From: SHAN690 sp038131955
Lineage (GTDB): Bacteria > Bacteroidota > Bacteroidia > Flavobacteriales_G > Salibacteraceae
Direction: 5' to 3'
DNA length: 64,000 nucleotides
Assembly (NCBI GenBank): GCA_038131955.1
Contig: JAYPQK010000011.1
Location: 124,001-188,000, forward strand
How positions within the stretch are numbered: position 1 is the stretch's first letter; the number at the start of each line of letters is the position of its first letter. The notes under the pieces are model-generated. The model was not told where the DNA came from. It ran no database searches and saw nothing but the letters and a program-made list of their open reading frames with translations. Positions 26,206-34,185 of this stretch are shown one piece after another. Made by a program: the position numbers and the translations under genes.

Positions 26206-27324
26206 ATGCTCAAGAAACTTCTGCGTTACTCTGTCATCGGTTTCCTAACCCTAGGTATCCTTCTGACCCTTGCCACCATCCTGGTTCTTCGTTTACCCCA
26301 ATTTGGAGTTGCACCTAGCGGCGCCTACTTGGAGTCGCTACGTAAATCACCACAGCACAACGGCGAGGTGTTCGAAAATGAAGGGAAGATCAAACTGGAA
26401 ATGAGTTCAAAGTTCGGCCAGATGATCAACGCGTACATGAATCTTCCCGAAGGAATGCGACCCGATAGTCTACCGATACTACACCCAGACATTGAGGATG
26501 TAGCGGAGGACACGACCGGAGAATACCACTTGACTTGGTTCGGTCACAGCGCCTTTCTCCTGGAGGTAGACAACAAGCACATCCTCCTAGATCCGGCATT
26601 GGGACCATCGTCATCGCCATTCAGTTTTCAGGTAACCCGATTCAACCCTGAACTACCCATTGCCTTGGAAGAACTTCCGGAGATCGATGCCATCGTTTTT
26701 TCTCATGACCATTACGATCACTTAGACTACTCGACCATCCTAGCGCTGAAGGATAAGGTGAAGCGATACTTCGTACCCCTCGGCTTAAAGGGACATTTAG
26801 TCCACTGGGGAGTCGACTCAAACTTGATCACCGAACTCGATTGGTGGCAAGAAGCCAAGTTGGATGACATTTCCTTTGCCTGCACTCCCTCCCAGCATTT
26901 CTCAGGAAGAAGTCTGAACGACCGTGGTGCTACATTGTGGTGCTCATGGGTCATCGATACACCTAAGAAAAAGATCTTCTTCAGCGGAGATTCGGGTTAC
27001 TTCAAAGGTTTTAAGGAGATCGGAGAGAAATACGGTCCGTTCGACCTAGCCCTTCTGGAGTGTGGACAATACAACAAGATGTGGAAGGAGATCCATATGA
27101 TGCCTGAAGAAACAGCCATGGCAGCCGTGGACCTCGGCGCCAAGCAGATGATGCCCATTCACTGGGGTATGTTCGAACTGGCGATTCATCCATGGAAGGA
27201 GCCAGCACAGCGAGTTGTGGTCAAAGCTGAGGAACTACACATGCCGATCCTAACTCCTCGCGTTGGACGACGTCTATCTTTAATGGAGCCTACCTCTACC
27301 GAGCATTGGTGGGAGTCTCTTTGA
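26206..27324 (+). CDS. MBL-fold metallohydrolase (NAPE-PLD/UlaG-like)
   Basis: Membrane-anchored metallo-beta-lactamase-fold protein of 372 residues. An N-terminal hydrophobic segment (residues 8-30) precedes LTWFGHSAFLLEVDNKHILLDP. The metal site is SHDHYDHLD (His167, His169, Asp171, His172), then FFSGDSGYFKGF and MPIHWGMFELAIHPW. The arrangement matches the N-acyl-phosphatidylethanolamine phospholipase D-like or UlaG-like branch, commonly acting on phosphoesters. A TACTTTCG box (about 26187) lies close upstream. The outer-membrane gene starts 19 bases downstream. Confidence 0.9.
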   Translation: MLKKLLRYSVIGFLTLGILLTLATILVLRLPQFGVAPSGAYLESLRKSPQHNGEVFENEGKIKLEMSSKFGQMINAYMNLPEGMRPDSLPILHPDIEDVAEDTTGEYHLTWFGHSAFLLEVDNKHILLDPALGPSSSPFSFQVTRFNPELPIALEELPEIDAIVFSHDHYDHLDYSTILALKDKVKRYFVPLGLKGHLVHWGVDSNLITELDWWQEAKLDDISFACTPSQHFSGRSLNDRGATLWCSWVIDTPKKKIFFSGDSGYFKGFKEIGEKYGPFDLALLECGQYNKMWKEIHMMPEETAMAAVDLGAKQMMPIHWGMFELAIHPWKEPAQRVVVKAEELHMPILTPRVGRRLSLMEPTSTEHWWESL

Positions 27325-27343
27325 TCACGATATTCGTAGGACG

Positions 27344-27925
27344 ATGAATAAAACGATTCGAATCTTCTTTATTCTGGGTAGCCTTCTTCTCTTGGAGGGC
27401 TTTCAACTGACCGTTTCTGCCCAAGACTTCAGCGGAGGACTTGAAACTGAGTCGACGGATGACGAAACAGGAGACGATGCTTCAGAATACAACCTCCGGG
27501 AACACCTTCGTTTTGGTGGGAATGTCGGCGCTCAATTTGGCAACGTAACCTTCATAAACGTTTCCCCGATGCTCGGCTATCAATTCAACGACCGGTTCAT
27601 GATGGGGGTGCGCGGCACCTACCAGTACTTCCGACTTCGTGGGTTAAGTCAGTATTCTTCCAACGTCTTGGGAGGAAGCGTGTTTTCGCGCTTATTCGTG
27701 ATCGAGAACCTCTTCGCCCACGGCGAATACGAAGTACTCAATGGTCATTTCGACAATAATTTTGGAAGAGATAATATTCCCTTTCTCTACTTCGGCGCCG
27801 GGTACATCTTCCCCATATCAGAGAAATTCGGAGTGACCTCCATGATCCTCTACGAGGTGTTGCGTCCCCGTTTCTCTCCATACGGTTTTCCCATCCTAAG
27901 AGTGGGAATCATAGGCGGACTGTAA
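27344..27925 (+). CDS. Outer-membrane beta-barrel protein
   Basis: Exported protein of 193 residues with a signal peptide ending near SAQD and an acidic low-complexity linker (GGLETESTDDETGDDASEY). The rest alternates hydrophobic and polar residues with aromatic girdle residues (FGGNVGAQFGNVTFINVSPMLGY, MGVRGTYQYFRL), as expected for an eight-stranded barrel. The end VGIIGGL is short and lacks a final aromatic. No known function; likely porin-like or structural. Confidence 0.8.
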   Translation: MNKTIRIFFILGSLLLLEGFQLTVSAQDFSGGLETESTDDETGDDASEYNLREHLRFGGNVGAQFGNVTFINVSPMLGYQFNDRFMMGVRGTYQYFRLRGLSQYSSNVLGGSVFSRLFVIENLFAHGEYEVLNGHFDNNFGRDNIPFLYFGAGYIFPISEKFGVTSMILYEVLRPRFSPYGFPILRVGIIGGL

Positions 27926-27967
27926 TTCGCCGAGTACGTATACTTGTAATCTAAAATTGTAACTACC

Positions 27968-28456
27968 ATGAAGGGTCTATATGCTGTACTGATCGCTTTC
28001 GGATTGATGATCATTTCCATACCCACTATGGCTCAAGGAGGCTGCTCTAGCATCCTCGAATCGATTGAGGCAGCTTCGCTGGACGAGGCATCACAAGAAT
28101 TCTTGAGACTGGGTTCATACAAGAATCCTTACTGCGACACGACCGGCAGTGACTATGAGCAACTCATGAAAAAACTAGAGGTCCTGTTGACGCAAGCCAG
28201 TGCCAGCAAGGAGATGGTGGTTGAAAAGATGGGCACACCCTACTATCAAGGCGCTCTCGCAGAATATGAAAATCAAAAGCTGACCATTGGTCGAAATGGC
28301 AAGCCGATGGGCAAAGCCTTGCCACCTTCTTACAAGATCCCAACGGGCGAGTACTTCATCGTCTATCTCTGGAGAAACAAAGACTACTTGGTATTTGCTT
28401 TGAAAGGAAACAAGGTCACCGAAGCTCGGTGGTGGGAAAAAGGAGACTACCGATAA
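27968..28456 (+). CDS. Secreted protein of unknown function
   Basis: Protein of 162 residues with a signal peptide MKGLYAVLIAFGLMIISIPTMA ending in QG. The mature domain has three Cys residues, GCSSILESIEAASLDEASQ and, near the end, FIVYLWRNKDYLVFALKGNKV, suggesting a compact alpha/beta lipocalin- or SMODS-like small fold that I cannot name. A terminator follows directly. Function unknown. Confidence 0.8.
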   Translation: MKGLYAVLIAFGLMIISIPTMAQGGCSSILESIEAASLDEASQEFLRLGSYKNPYCDTTGSDYEQLMKKLEVLLTQASASKEMVVEKMGTPYYQGALAEYENQKLTIGRNGKPMGKALPPSYKIPTGEYFIVYLWRNKDYLVFALKGNKVTEARWWEKGDYR

Positions 28457-28461
28457 TGACT

Positions 28462-28486
28462 AAGGCCCCGCAAGGGCCTTTTTTGT
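28462..28486 (+). terminator. Rho-independent terminator
   Basis: AAGGCCC (28462-28468) pairs with GGGCCTT (28474-28480) around CGCAA, then a run of T. It ends the secreted-protein gene at 28456. Confidence 0.88.
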
Positions 28487-28504
28487 GGATCGAATACATT
28501 TTAC

Positions 28505-28534
28505 TTGTATATACACTTTTTGTTTATACATTTG
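28505..28534 (+). promoter_or_regulatory. Strong Bacteroidota promoter (TTG-N19-TACATTTG)
   Basis: TTG at 28505-28507 and TACATTTG at 28527-28534 are spaced by exactly 19 bases, an ideal match to the Bacteroidota consensus. Transcription would start near 28541, giving a leader of about 124 bases before the ATG at 28665. Confidence 0.75.
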
Positions 28535-28563
28535 TATATTATTTCATAGTAGGTGGGTTATTT

Positions 28564-28602
28564 GCCCCGAAGCACCTCTCCGGTTCTTCGGGGCATTCTT
28601 TT
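28564..28602 (+). terminator. Terminator-like hairpin in the lipoprotein leader
   Basis: GCCCCGAAG (28564-28572) pairs perfectly with CTTCGGGGC (28586-28594), followed by ATTCTTTTTTC. It stands about 25 bases after the predicted transcription start and before any coding sequence, so it may be an attenuator or end a short RNA of roughly 60 bases. Confidence 0.75.
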
Positions 28603-28634
28603 TTCAACAAGTTGAGAGCGATTCCTAGGGGTAC

Positions 28635-28654
28635 TTCTGTTTGTACAAACAGAA
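28635..28654. promoter_or_regulatory. Perfect 20-bp palindrome before the lipoprotein start
   Basis: TTCTGTTTGT followed by its exact reverse complement ACAAACAGAA, ending 10 bases before the ATG at 28665. It could be an operator for a dimeric repressor, or fold in the mRNA and hide the ribosome site. Confidence 0.6.
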
Positions 28655-28664
28655 CCCAGCAATT

Positions 28665-28880
28665 ATGAAAAGAATACTCATGATCTTCGCTCTTCCTCTG
28701 ATCCTCGCATCTTGCGGAGGAGGGGAGCAATCTGCAACGGATTCAAACGATGCAGCATCGCAGGAAGCTCAAGCGTCCGATGAAGACATGCAAACGGTTG
28801 AAGAAACGATGACCATCGAATCAAAGGTGGAAGACGTTAACCAGGAGGTAGACAGTATCCTCAATACCCTAGGAGAATGA
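28665..28880 (+). CDS. Small lipoprotein
   Basis: Lipoprotein of 71 residues with a textbook signal: MKRILMIFALPLILASCGGG, lipobox LASC at Cys17. The mature part is acidic, Ser/Ala/Glu-rich (DSNDAASQEAQASDEDMQ) and predicted unstructured with a short coiled-coil-like end (ESKVEDVNQEVDSILNTL). It is preceded by an unusual leader (promoter, terminator-like hairpin, palindrome). Its stop overlaps the next ATG (ATGA), so both proteins are made together. Function unknown. Confidence 0.82.
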   Translation: MKRILMIFALPLILASCGGGEQSATDSNDAASQEAQASDEDMQTVEETMTIESKVEDVNQEVDSILNTLGE

Positions 28881-29506
28881 AACAGATCATTATGACACTC
28901 ATGCTTTTACTTGCTACCATCGGTTTGACCATGGCACAAGGACAAGGTAAAGGCAAAGGAAAACAAGGCGAGCAAAGCAAGAAGGAGCAAATGCGCGAGG
29001 ACGCAAATCGCGACCAAGAAAAGGCTCGTGAAATGAAACAAGAGCGAGAGCACAAAAGTCAAAAAGAGGACGACGACGAGGATGACGATGATGGTGAGGA
29101 CTTTGACGACAATGAAAAGGGCGGAAAAGGCAAGGGCAAGGGCAAGGGGCAAGGAAACGCCTATGGCAAAGACAAAGGTGACATGACCGGCCGAGAATTC
29201 GGTCAGAACCGCGCTGCCGAGGCAAAGTCTAAAGCTGAAGCTGCTGATGAAGCCGAAGAGAATCTCAACGAAGCCGAAGACAACTTGAAGCAAGGCCGAG
29301 AGAAGATCGAAGAAGCCAACCGCAAGGCCGAAGAGAAGAAAGAGAGTGGCGAACTGTCAGAAGACGAGTTTGGTAAGGTCAAAGAGGCTTTGGACAAAGC
29401 AAAGGAAGACCTAGATAAGACCGAACAAGAGATCGAAGAAGAAAGAGAAAAGGTTCGACGCATGCGCGAAATCCTAGAAAAGGACTCAAAAATGGATCGT
29501 CCTTAA
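28877..29506 (+). CDS. Secreted highly charged coiled-coil protein
   Basis: Protein of 209 residues with signal peptide MKQIIMTLMLLLATIGLTMAQ. The mature chain starts with a Gly/Lys-rich GQGKGKGKQGEQ, then an acid block EDDDEDDDDGEDFDD, a second GGKGKGKGKGQG block and, from about 110, a long coiled coil (AEAADEAEENLNEAEDNL, EIEEEREKVRRMREILE). More than half of the residues are charged. No domain assigned; a matrix, ion-binding or scaffold role is a guess. Coupled to the lipoprotein by a 4-base overlap. Confidence 0.78.
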   Translation: MKQIIMTLMLLLATIGLTMAQGQGKGKGKQGEQSKKEQMREDANRDQEKAREMKQEREHKSQKEDDDEDDDDGEDFDDNEKGGKGKGKGKGQGNAYGKDKGDMTGREFGQNRAAEAKSKAEAADEAEENLNEAEDNLKQGREKIEEANRKAEEKKESGELSEDEFGKVKEALDKAKEDLDKTEQEIEEEREKVRRMREILEKDSKMDRP

Positions 29507-29532
29507 TCGACCTCCTCACTTAACCACATCTA

Positions 29533-29560
29533 AAAGCGCCTTCGACGAGGCGCTTTTTTT
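29533..29560 (+). terminator. Rho-independent terminator
   Basis: AAAGCGCC (29533-29540) pairs with GGCGCTTT (29549-29556), followed by T run to 29560. Confidence 0.9.
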
Positions 29561-29594
29561 GTTCCATAGATCGAATAATCATGATATTTGAAGC

Positions 29595-30071
29595 ATGAAG
29601 AAAGTCCTACTACTCAGTGCATTGATAGCTATTGTGGCCGCCTGTGCCACCCAAGGCGACCAAACCCAAACGAAGAAAGACGAGGTTCCCCATGACAGCA
29701 TTACCGTGATTAACGGGGTTGAGCGAAGCGAGCTGGCTCTTTTAATGCGCAAGATGTACGACGAGATGGCTTTGGTGAAGGACTCACTGAAAGAGGGGCA
29801 CACCGTACGAACCAACTTTCTTGAAGAGTTTAAACGCATTCAGCACGCCCACGCTACAGAACCTGAGAAGATCGACGAAACCTATCAGGCTATGGCGGAG
29901 GCTTTCTTATTCACCTATGAGCAGTTTGAAGTAAGCCAAGAAAAGCAGGTAGAAGCGTTCAACCAAATGCTTCAGAATTGCTTGGTTTGCCACGAAAACA
30001 AATGTCCCGGTCCCGTTAAGTCGATCAAGAAACTCCGCGTGAAGCCTACTGGTAATGTAAACCAGGGGTAG
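29595..30071 (+). CDS. Putative haem-c lipoprotein
   Basis: Lipoprotein of 158 residues: signal MKKVLLLSALIAIVAAC with Cys17 as lipidation site. The helical middle (LALLMRKMYDEMALVKDSL, EAFLFTYEQFEVSQEKQVEAF) and a single CxxCH motif at the end (NCLVCHENKCPG; Cys129, Cys132, His133, with another Cys137) suggest a four-helix, cytochrome c'-like domain with haem near the C-terminus. Electron transfer or gas-sensing in the periplasm is inferred; one CxxCH alone does not prove haem attachment. No sixth ligand can be assigned. Confidence 0.72.
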   Translation: MKKVLLLSALIAIVAACATQGDQTQTKKDEVPHDSITVINGVERSELALLMRKMYDEMALVKDSLKEGHTVRTNFLEEFKRIQHAHATEPEKIDETYQAMAEAFLFTYEQFEVSQEKQVEAFNQMLQNCLVCHENKCPGPVKSIKKLRVKPTGNVNQG

Positions 30072-30074
30072 TCG

Positions 30075-30872
30075 CTACCTTTTAAGTACAACTTCGATCC
30101 AATCACATGACGTCGCGATGAGTTCATCCGTCTGTCGTGGCAAGTGATCTTCCTCCCAAGGATGACGTCGCCCGAACGTGTGTCCCGCCCCCTCGATCTC
30201 TACTTGATCTGCCTTTCCATCTGACCAATCGCTCAATTCTTGAGCTTGTGAAAGAGGAACTGCCTCATCTTCGGTCCCGTGCAGGATCAACCAAGGCACC
30301 GAAACCGTGTTGGTCACCTTCGGCATATCTAAGCGAGAACTATGCTTTAAGTATTCTTCCCTCAATTGATGCCCGATCGGCATGTCTTGTCCGGTGCGCC
30401 CATTCTTTACGTAAACTACCCCTTCTACCTCCCACTGCCTCAAACAGTCTTGATCCCATCTTGACCAAGGCGTTTGAAAATTGCTCGGAGATGCCCAAGT
30501 GATCACTGCGTCGATTCCTTCATTCTCGGCGGTATGAAGCAACACATCTGCCCCACCTCGAGAATGCCCGATCAAGATGAGCGGGATTTCTTTCCTTTTC
30601 CACTGCGAGCTTACAAAAGCATGAACTCTTCGCAGTTCTTCTTGCCTTGTTACATAATTATCCTCACGATATCGATCAAGGTGTACAAAATCCAACGGAA
30701 ACTCTGGTGAAGTTCCATTGCATGAATAGTTGAATTTCACGAACCCAATGCCACGATCTGCAAAGGCTTTCGCTACTTCATTCATTCCTCCCCAATCCTT
30801 GAAACCACTGATCCCGTGAGCGTAGACCGCTAGGGCCTTCATCCGCTCGGGTAAATGAACATCCCAGAGCAT
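30075..30872 (-). CDS. Alpha/beta hydrolase
   Basis: Hydrolase of 265 residues with the oxyanion region VYAHGISGFKDWGG and nucleophile elbow GHSRGGAD (Ser104). The acid is expected in LHGTEDEAVPLS and the His in EGAGHTFGRRHPW, all in order. The type resembles the S9-like dienelactone-hydrolase group often called DUF-less esterases. No signal peptide, so cytoplasmic. Substrate unknown. Its 3' end lies three bases from the convergent haem-lipoprotein gene. Confidence 0.88.
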   Translation of the reverse strand: MLWDVHLPERMKALAVYAHGISGFKDWGGMNEVAKAFADRGIGFVKFNYSCNGTSPEFPLDFVHLDRYREDNYVTRQEELRRVHAFVSSQWKRKEIPLILIGHSRGGADVLLHTAENEGIDAVITWASPSNFQTPWSRWDQDCLRQWEVEGVVYVKNGRTGQDMPIGHQLREEYLKHSSRLDMPKVTNTVSVPWLILHGTEDEAVPLSQAQELSDWSDGKADQVEIEGAGHTFGRRHPWEEDHLPRQTDELIATSCDWIEVVLKR

Positions 30873-30922
30873 GGGACCTCAAACACCCTCGATCGTTCCC
30901 GAATTGCGCTGGATCCCTTCCA

Positions 30923-33685
30923 TCAGCGAACCATCAACGGCTCTACGAGCCATCGTGCTCCTTGACGAGCCTCTACGTAGTACGTACCGGTGCGAAGTCC
31001 TCTCACATCGAGCTCTACTGTTCCACCTGGGGTCAATCGCGGAGAATAATGCTTCACCTCACGACCGATTTGATCGTAGATCACGACCTTGACTTCACCC
31101 GTCTCGTAACCACTCAAACGCAGTTCCACACGGTCATTTGCCGGATTTGGAAAGATCGACATATCGTAGGACGACTCAAGCTTACCCTCTACTCCTGCCG
31201 GAGCAGGTGGTGTTGTCGTATCGATCAAAGTCACGTGTCCCGCGTACATTCCTTTACCGTGGGTTCCGGCCACCAGCCAACCATCCGAAGGACGATATTT
31301 GAGCATATCCACCACGGCATTTCCAATGGTTTGGCTTCCTTGTCGGACCCATTCTGTGTTCTCGCCATCGAGCTTTGATGTAGAGAAAACACCTACGCTC
31401 GTACTGATGAAATAGATGTCGTCATTCGAATCCGTCGGTACGATGTTCGCCCAACGAATCGAGGGACCATTGCTGATCCACCACAGATCCTCCGGTACTC
31501 CTTCGTCGCGCTCTCCGACCAAGTTACCTTCTACATCCTCCCAGTCAGCACCGCCGTCTTCGGTATACCAAATGCTTCGACAATTGTAATTGCTAAAGAT
31601 CGCCATGGCCTTCATAGGATCATTGGGGTGCACAGCGATGCATGCCGTATATCCCCCATTTTGGATGCTGTCGCTCGCAGGAATCAGCTGAGCGCTGGCA
31701 AAGACATGAGCGCTATCCAATCGGAAAATTCTGCCGTTGGTAGTTCCAACGTAAACCACACCCTCTGCCGCCGGACTCGTAGCAATAGCCGTTACCCGAG
31801 AGCCGACGTCGGCGATCTGTTTCCAGCTGCTGAACAGTTCCGTACTATCCGTTGAAGTGATCTTGGTATTGCGCCAAATCCTACTATCGTTCGGTAAGTA
31901 CATGATCTCATTGTTCGCTCGGTCCAAGGTGAATGGATGAACAAAGAGCCAGCCGGCTCCCGCTCCCCTTCCCAGCTGCTTGGGCATGATGTTCTCTGCC
32001 TCGGTCTTCTCACCGTTCTCATCGATCTTGGAACGCTCGATGTTCGCGTACTGCGTACTCATGTAGAAATGCCCACCACCGTCTTCAATGTCGCAATAGG
32101 CGCCATCGGCACCTCTCACATGCGTCCAAAAGTGATTCTCATCGGCCACATTGGTCCAATGCGTACCTCGATCCTGGGTTCCACCGATGACCACTTCAGA
32201 ACCTGCGGTTTCTTCATCGATCGCGATTCCGTAGAACTGGGTCACGTTGTAGCCGTTCAGCAGACCGATCCATTGCATGGTGTCCATCATGAAGTCCTCG
32301 GCGAGGTGAACTCCCGCATCCGTCGTGCTCAACAGTACATTCGGATCATCCGGTCTGAAAGCAATGTTCTGCTGATCCGGATAGTGCTTCCCTCCCCCGT
32401 TGAAATAGTTATAGATGGTATCACCCTCAATGGCATATCCGCCGATCTGGGTGACCTGATTCGTGTCGGCGAAGCCATTCTTAGAACGGATCAAGTTGGT
32501 CGCTCCGACGAACACTACGTCTTCGTCATCCGGTTTCACACCGAGCACCATGTTGTAGCCACCTTGCATATTGATGCTAGACGACACCAGTCCAGAGGTT
32601 CGGTTCTCCCAGCTTCCTCCTGCTCCGGTTCCATCACCACTCAAGTATTCATATCGGAAAAGAACCGCTCCGTTGTGTCCCGCACCGGGCGCATAGGTGT
32701 AGAAATAGACCACGTCCTCATTCGATGGCGCTATCGTGATGATGGTACGATCGTGGGAGCCCGGCAATCCTCCGGGGGTGATCTCCACCCAATTGAGTCC
32801 ATCCTCTGATCGCCAAAACCCATCATTGCCCGAGGCATCATTAGAGATGGCCGCATAGAAGACTCCGTCGCTCGTAGAAGTCACCCTTGTGAATTCGGCG
32901 CCGGTTCCGGCTTTAAGGCAGATCGACCAGGTCTGTCCACCGTCATTGCTGCGCGCAATTCCCCGCTTCACGGAAGCATACACAATATCGCTATCGTTGC
33001 GCGTCGGATCCATGCAAATGTTGTGCACGTGCGCCCAATCTGAAGTCTTATGCTGGAGTGCCGCCGTACTTTGAAGGTGCGACCAAGTCACGCCCCCATC
33101 TGTGGATTTCCAAATACCACTTCCACGAAACATCGCACTGAAGCTCTTGGAAGCGGAGTTACCAATGGTCTCTCCCGATCCGTAGTACCAAATGTTGCCT
33201 TTTCCACCACGTGGATCCTGATACACATAAGAGGTGGCAGGTTGATCCATGCTGTTTGATACCCGTGTCCACGACTGCCCCGCATCGGTGGTGCGCCACA
33301 TTCCGCCCGAAACTCCGCCGGCTAAGTAGGTATTGGGTGCCGTTCGGTCGATCGCAAAAGCCCGAGTTCGTCCTCCGACATTGTAAGGACCAATGCTCTT
33401 GAAATCCACAGCCACAGAATCGCGCATGACGTCCGCGCTTGGAAGTCGACTGGCATACACCATTTCACGCATTCGAATGTTCTCAGGAATCTTTCCGGTC
33501 ACAGGATCTGCCAATCGCTCATACAGGTAGTCCCAACGCCCTTCGTGGGTCAACTCATCCTGATGACTCTCCGTTTCATGAAGAGAGCTGTCGCTCGGCC
33601 ACGAAAAGTTGAGCCAGGTGCACAGACCCGTCAGTCCTAGAACTACACCAATCCCCATCCATTTCAATATCGTTCTTGATATCAT
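30923..33685 (-). CDS. Secreted BNR/sortilin-like beta-propeller protein with T9SS sorting domain
   Basis: Protein of 920 residues. After an N-terminal hydrophobic segment (LKWMGIGVVLGLTGLCTWL), repeated Asp-box motifs of the kind STDGGVTW, SNDGGQTW, SEDGLNW and TEDGGADW run through two propeller-like regions, as in VPS10/sortilin and BNR glycosidase-like proteins. The C-terminus from about residue 840 (SIFPNPANDRVEL to LRTGTYYVEAR) is a type A T9SS sorting domain. No sialidase catalytic set is obvious, so binding or structural function is as likely as hydrolysis. Its ATG overlaps the stop of the upstream lipoprotein by four bases (ATGA). Confidence 0.9.
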   Translation of the reverse strand: MISRTILKWMGIGVVLGLTGLCTWLNFSWPSDSSLHETESHQDELTHEGRWDYLYERLADPVTGKIPENIRMREMVYASRLPSADVMRDSVAVDFKSIGPYNVGGRTRAFAIDRTAPNTYLAGGVSGGMWRTTDAGQSWTRVSNSMDQPATSYVYQDPRGGKGNIWYYGSGETIGNSASKSFSAMFRGSGIWKSTDGGVTWSHLQSTAALQHKTSDWAHVHNICMDPTRNDSDIVYASVKRGIARSNDGGQTWSICLKAGTGAEFTRVTSTSDGVFYAAISNDASGNDGFWRSEDGLNWVEITPGGLPGSHDRTIITIAPSNEDVVYFYTYAPGAGHNGAVLFRYEYLSGDGTGAGGSWENRTSGLVSSSINMQGGYNMVLGVKPDDEDVVFVGATNLIRSKNGFADTNQVTQIGGYAIEGDTIYNYFNGGGKHYPDQQNIAFRPDDPNVLLSTTDAGVHLAEDFMMDTMQWIGLLNGYNVTQFYGIAIDEETAGSEVVIGGTQDRGTHWTNVADENHFWTHVRGADGAYCDIEDGGGHFYMSTQYANIERSKIDENGEKTEAENIMPKQLGRGAGAGWLFVHPFTLDRANNEIMYLPNDSRIWRNTKITSTDSTELFSSWKQIADVGSRVTAIATSPAAEGVVYVGTTNGRIFRLDSAHVFASAQLIPASDSIQNGGYTACIAVHPNDPMKAMAIFSNYNCRSIWYTEDGGADWEDVEGNLVGERDEGVPEDLWWISNGPSIRWANIVPTDSNDDIYFISTSVGVFSTSKLDGENTEWVRQGSQTIGNAVVDMLKYRPSDGWLVAGTHGKGMYAGHVTLIDTTTPPAPAGVEGKLESSYDMSIFPNPANDRVELRLSGYETGEVKVVIYDQIGREVKHYSPRLTPGGTVELDVRGLRTGTYYVEARQGARWLVEPLMVR

Positions 33686-34173
33686 TTCAATTTCTCGTAA
33701 AGTGTTACCCGAAATCGATCGGGGTCGTTGGTGATGGTAGATTGGCGCAGAGGTGCCTTAAAATAGTCCCCTTCTTGTAAACCACTGAAAGGCTGATTGA
33801 GTTCAGGAAAAAGATCTGAAGTGGGTTCCAAGGTGAGGTCAAAGTGAACTTCAATCAATTCTCCCTCCTCGAATTGCCCGTGAAAGTCGCTCCCTATTTG
33901 AGGAATGGCAATGATCTCCACCATGGCCTCACACGGCAGTGAGTCGCAGGGATGCTCATCGCCTTCGAATCGCTCGGCATCCACCGAGCGCTCGATGATC
34001 TTTCCCAGAATTAGCGTCTCTTCCACTCCAGCCGCACCGCCCATCTCTTCAGGCTGTTCCGTCTGGGTCTTCGACTTCTCTTCCTTTATCGGCTCGGCTT
34101 CAGCCGCGCGACGATGACAAGAGGATCCGATCAGGATCACCAAGGAAAATACTAAGGTTCGCGTCAGGTTCAC
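33682..34173 (-). CDS. Lipoprotein of unknown function
   Basis: Exported lipoprotein of 163 residues starting at a GTG; signal TRTLVFSLVILIGSSC with lipobox GSSC. An acidic, unstructured linker (EPIKEEKSKTQTEQPEE) precedes a beta-rich domain with a Cys pair (DEHPCDSLPCEAMVEIIAI). Coupled to the large T9SS protein by overlap, so it may help that protein's export or anchoring; this is inferred from position only. Confidence 0.75.
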   Translation of the reverse strand: MNLTRTLVFSLVILIGSSCHRRAAEAEPIKEEKSKTQTEQPEEMGGAAGVEETLILGKIIERSVDAERFEGDEHPCDSLPCEAMVEIIAIPQIGSDFHGQFEEGELIEVHFDLTLEPTSDLFPELNQPFSGLQEGDYFKAPLRQSTITNDPDRFRVTLYEKLK

Positions 34174-34177
34174 CCTT

Positions 34178-34185
34178 CAAAAATA
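34178..34185 (-). promoter_or_regulatory. Possible -7 box TATTTTTG
   Basis: Plus-strand CAAAAATA reads TATTTTTG on the minus strand, only five bases before the GTG of the lipoprotein gene, which would make the mRNA nearly leaderless or the box fortuitous. Confidence 0.3.

Noticed and set aside
28989..29225. Cys/His/Arg-rich minus-strand frames opposite the charged protein
   Set aside because: They are the complement of repetitive Lys/Glu/Asp codons.
31937..32809. 290-codon plus-strand frame within the sortilin-like gene
   Set aside because: Opposite to a T9SS protein with clear domains; no start context or motif.
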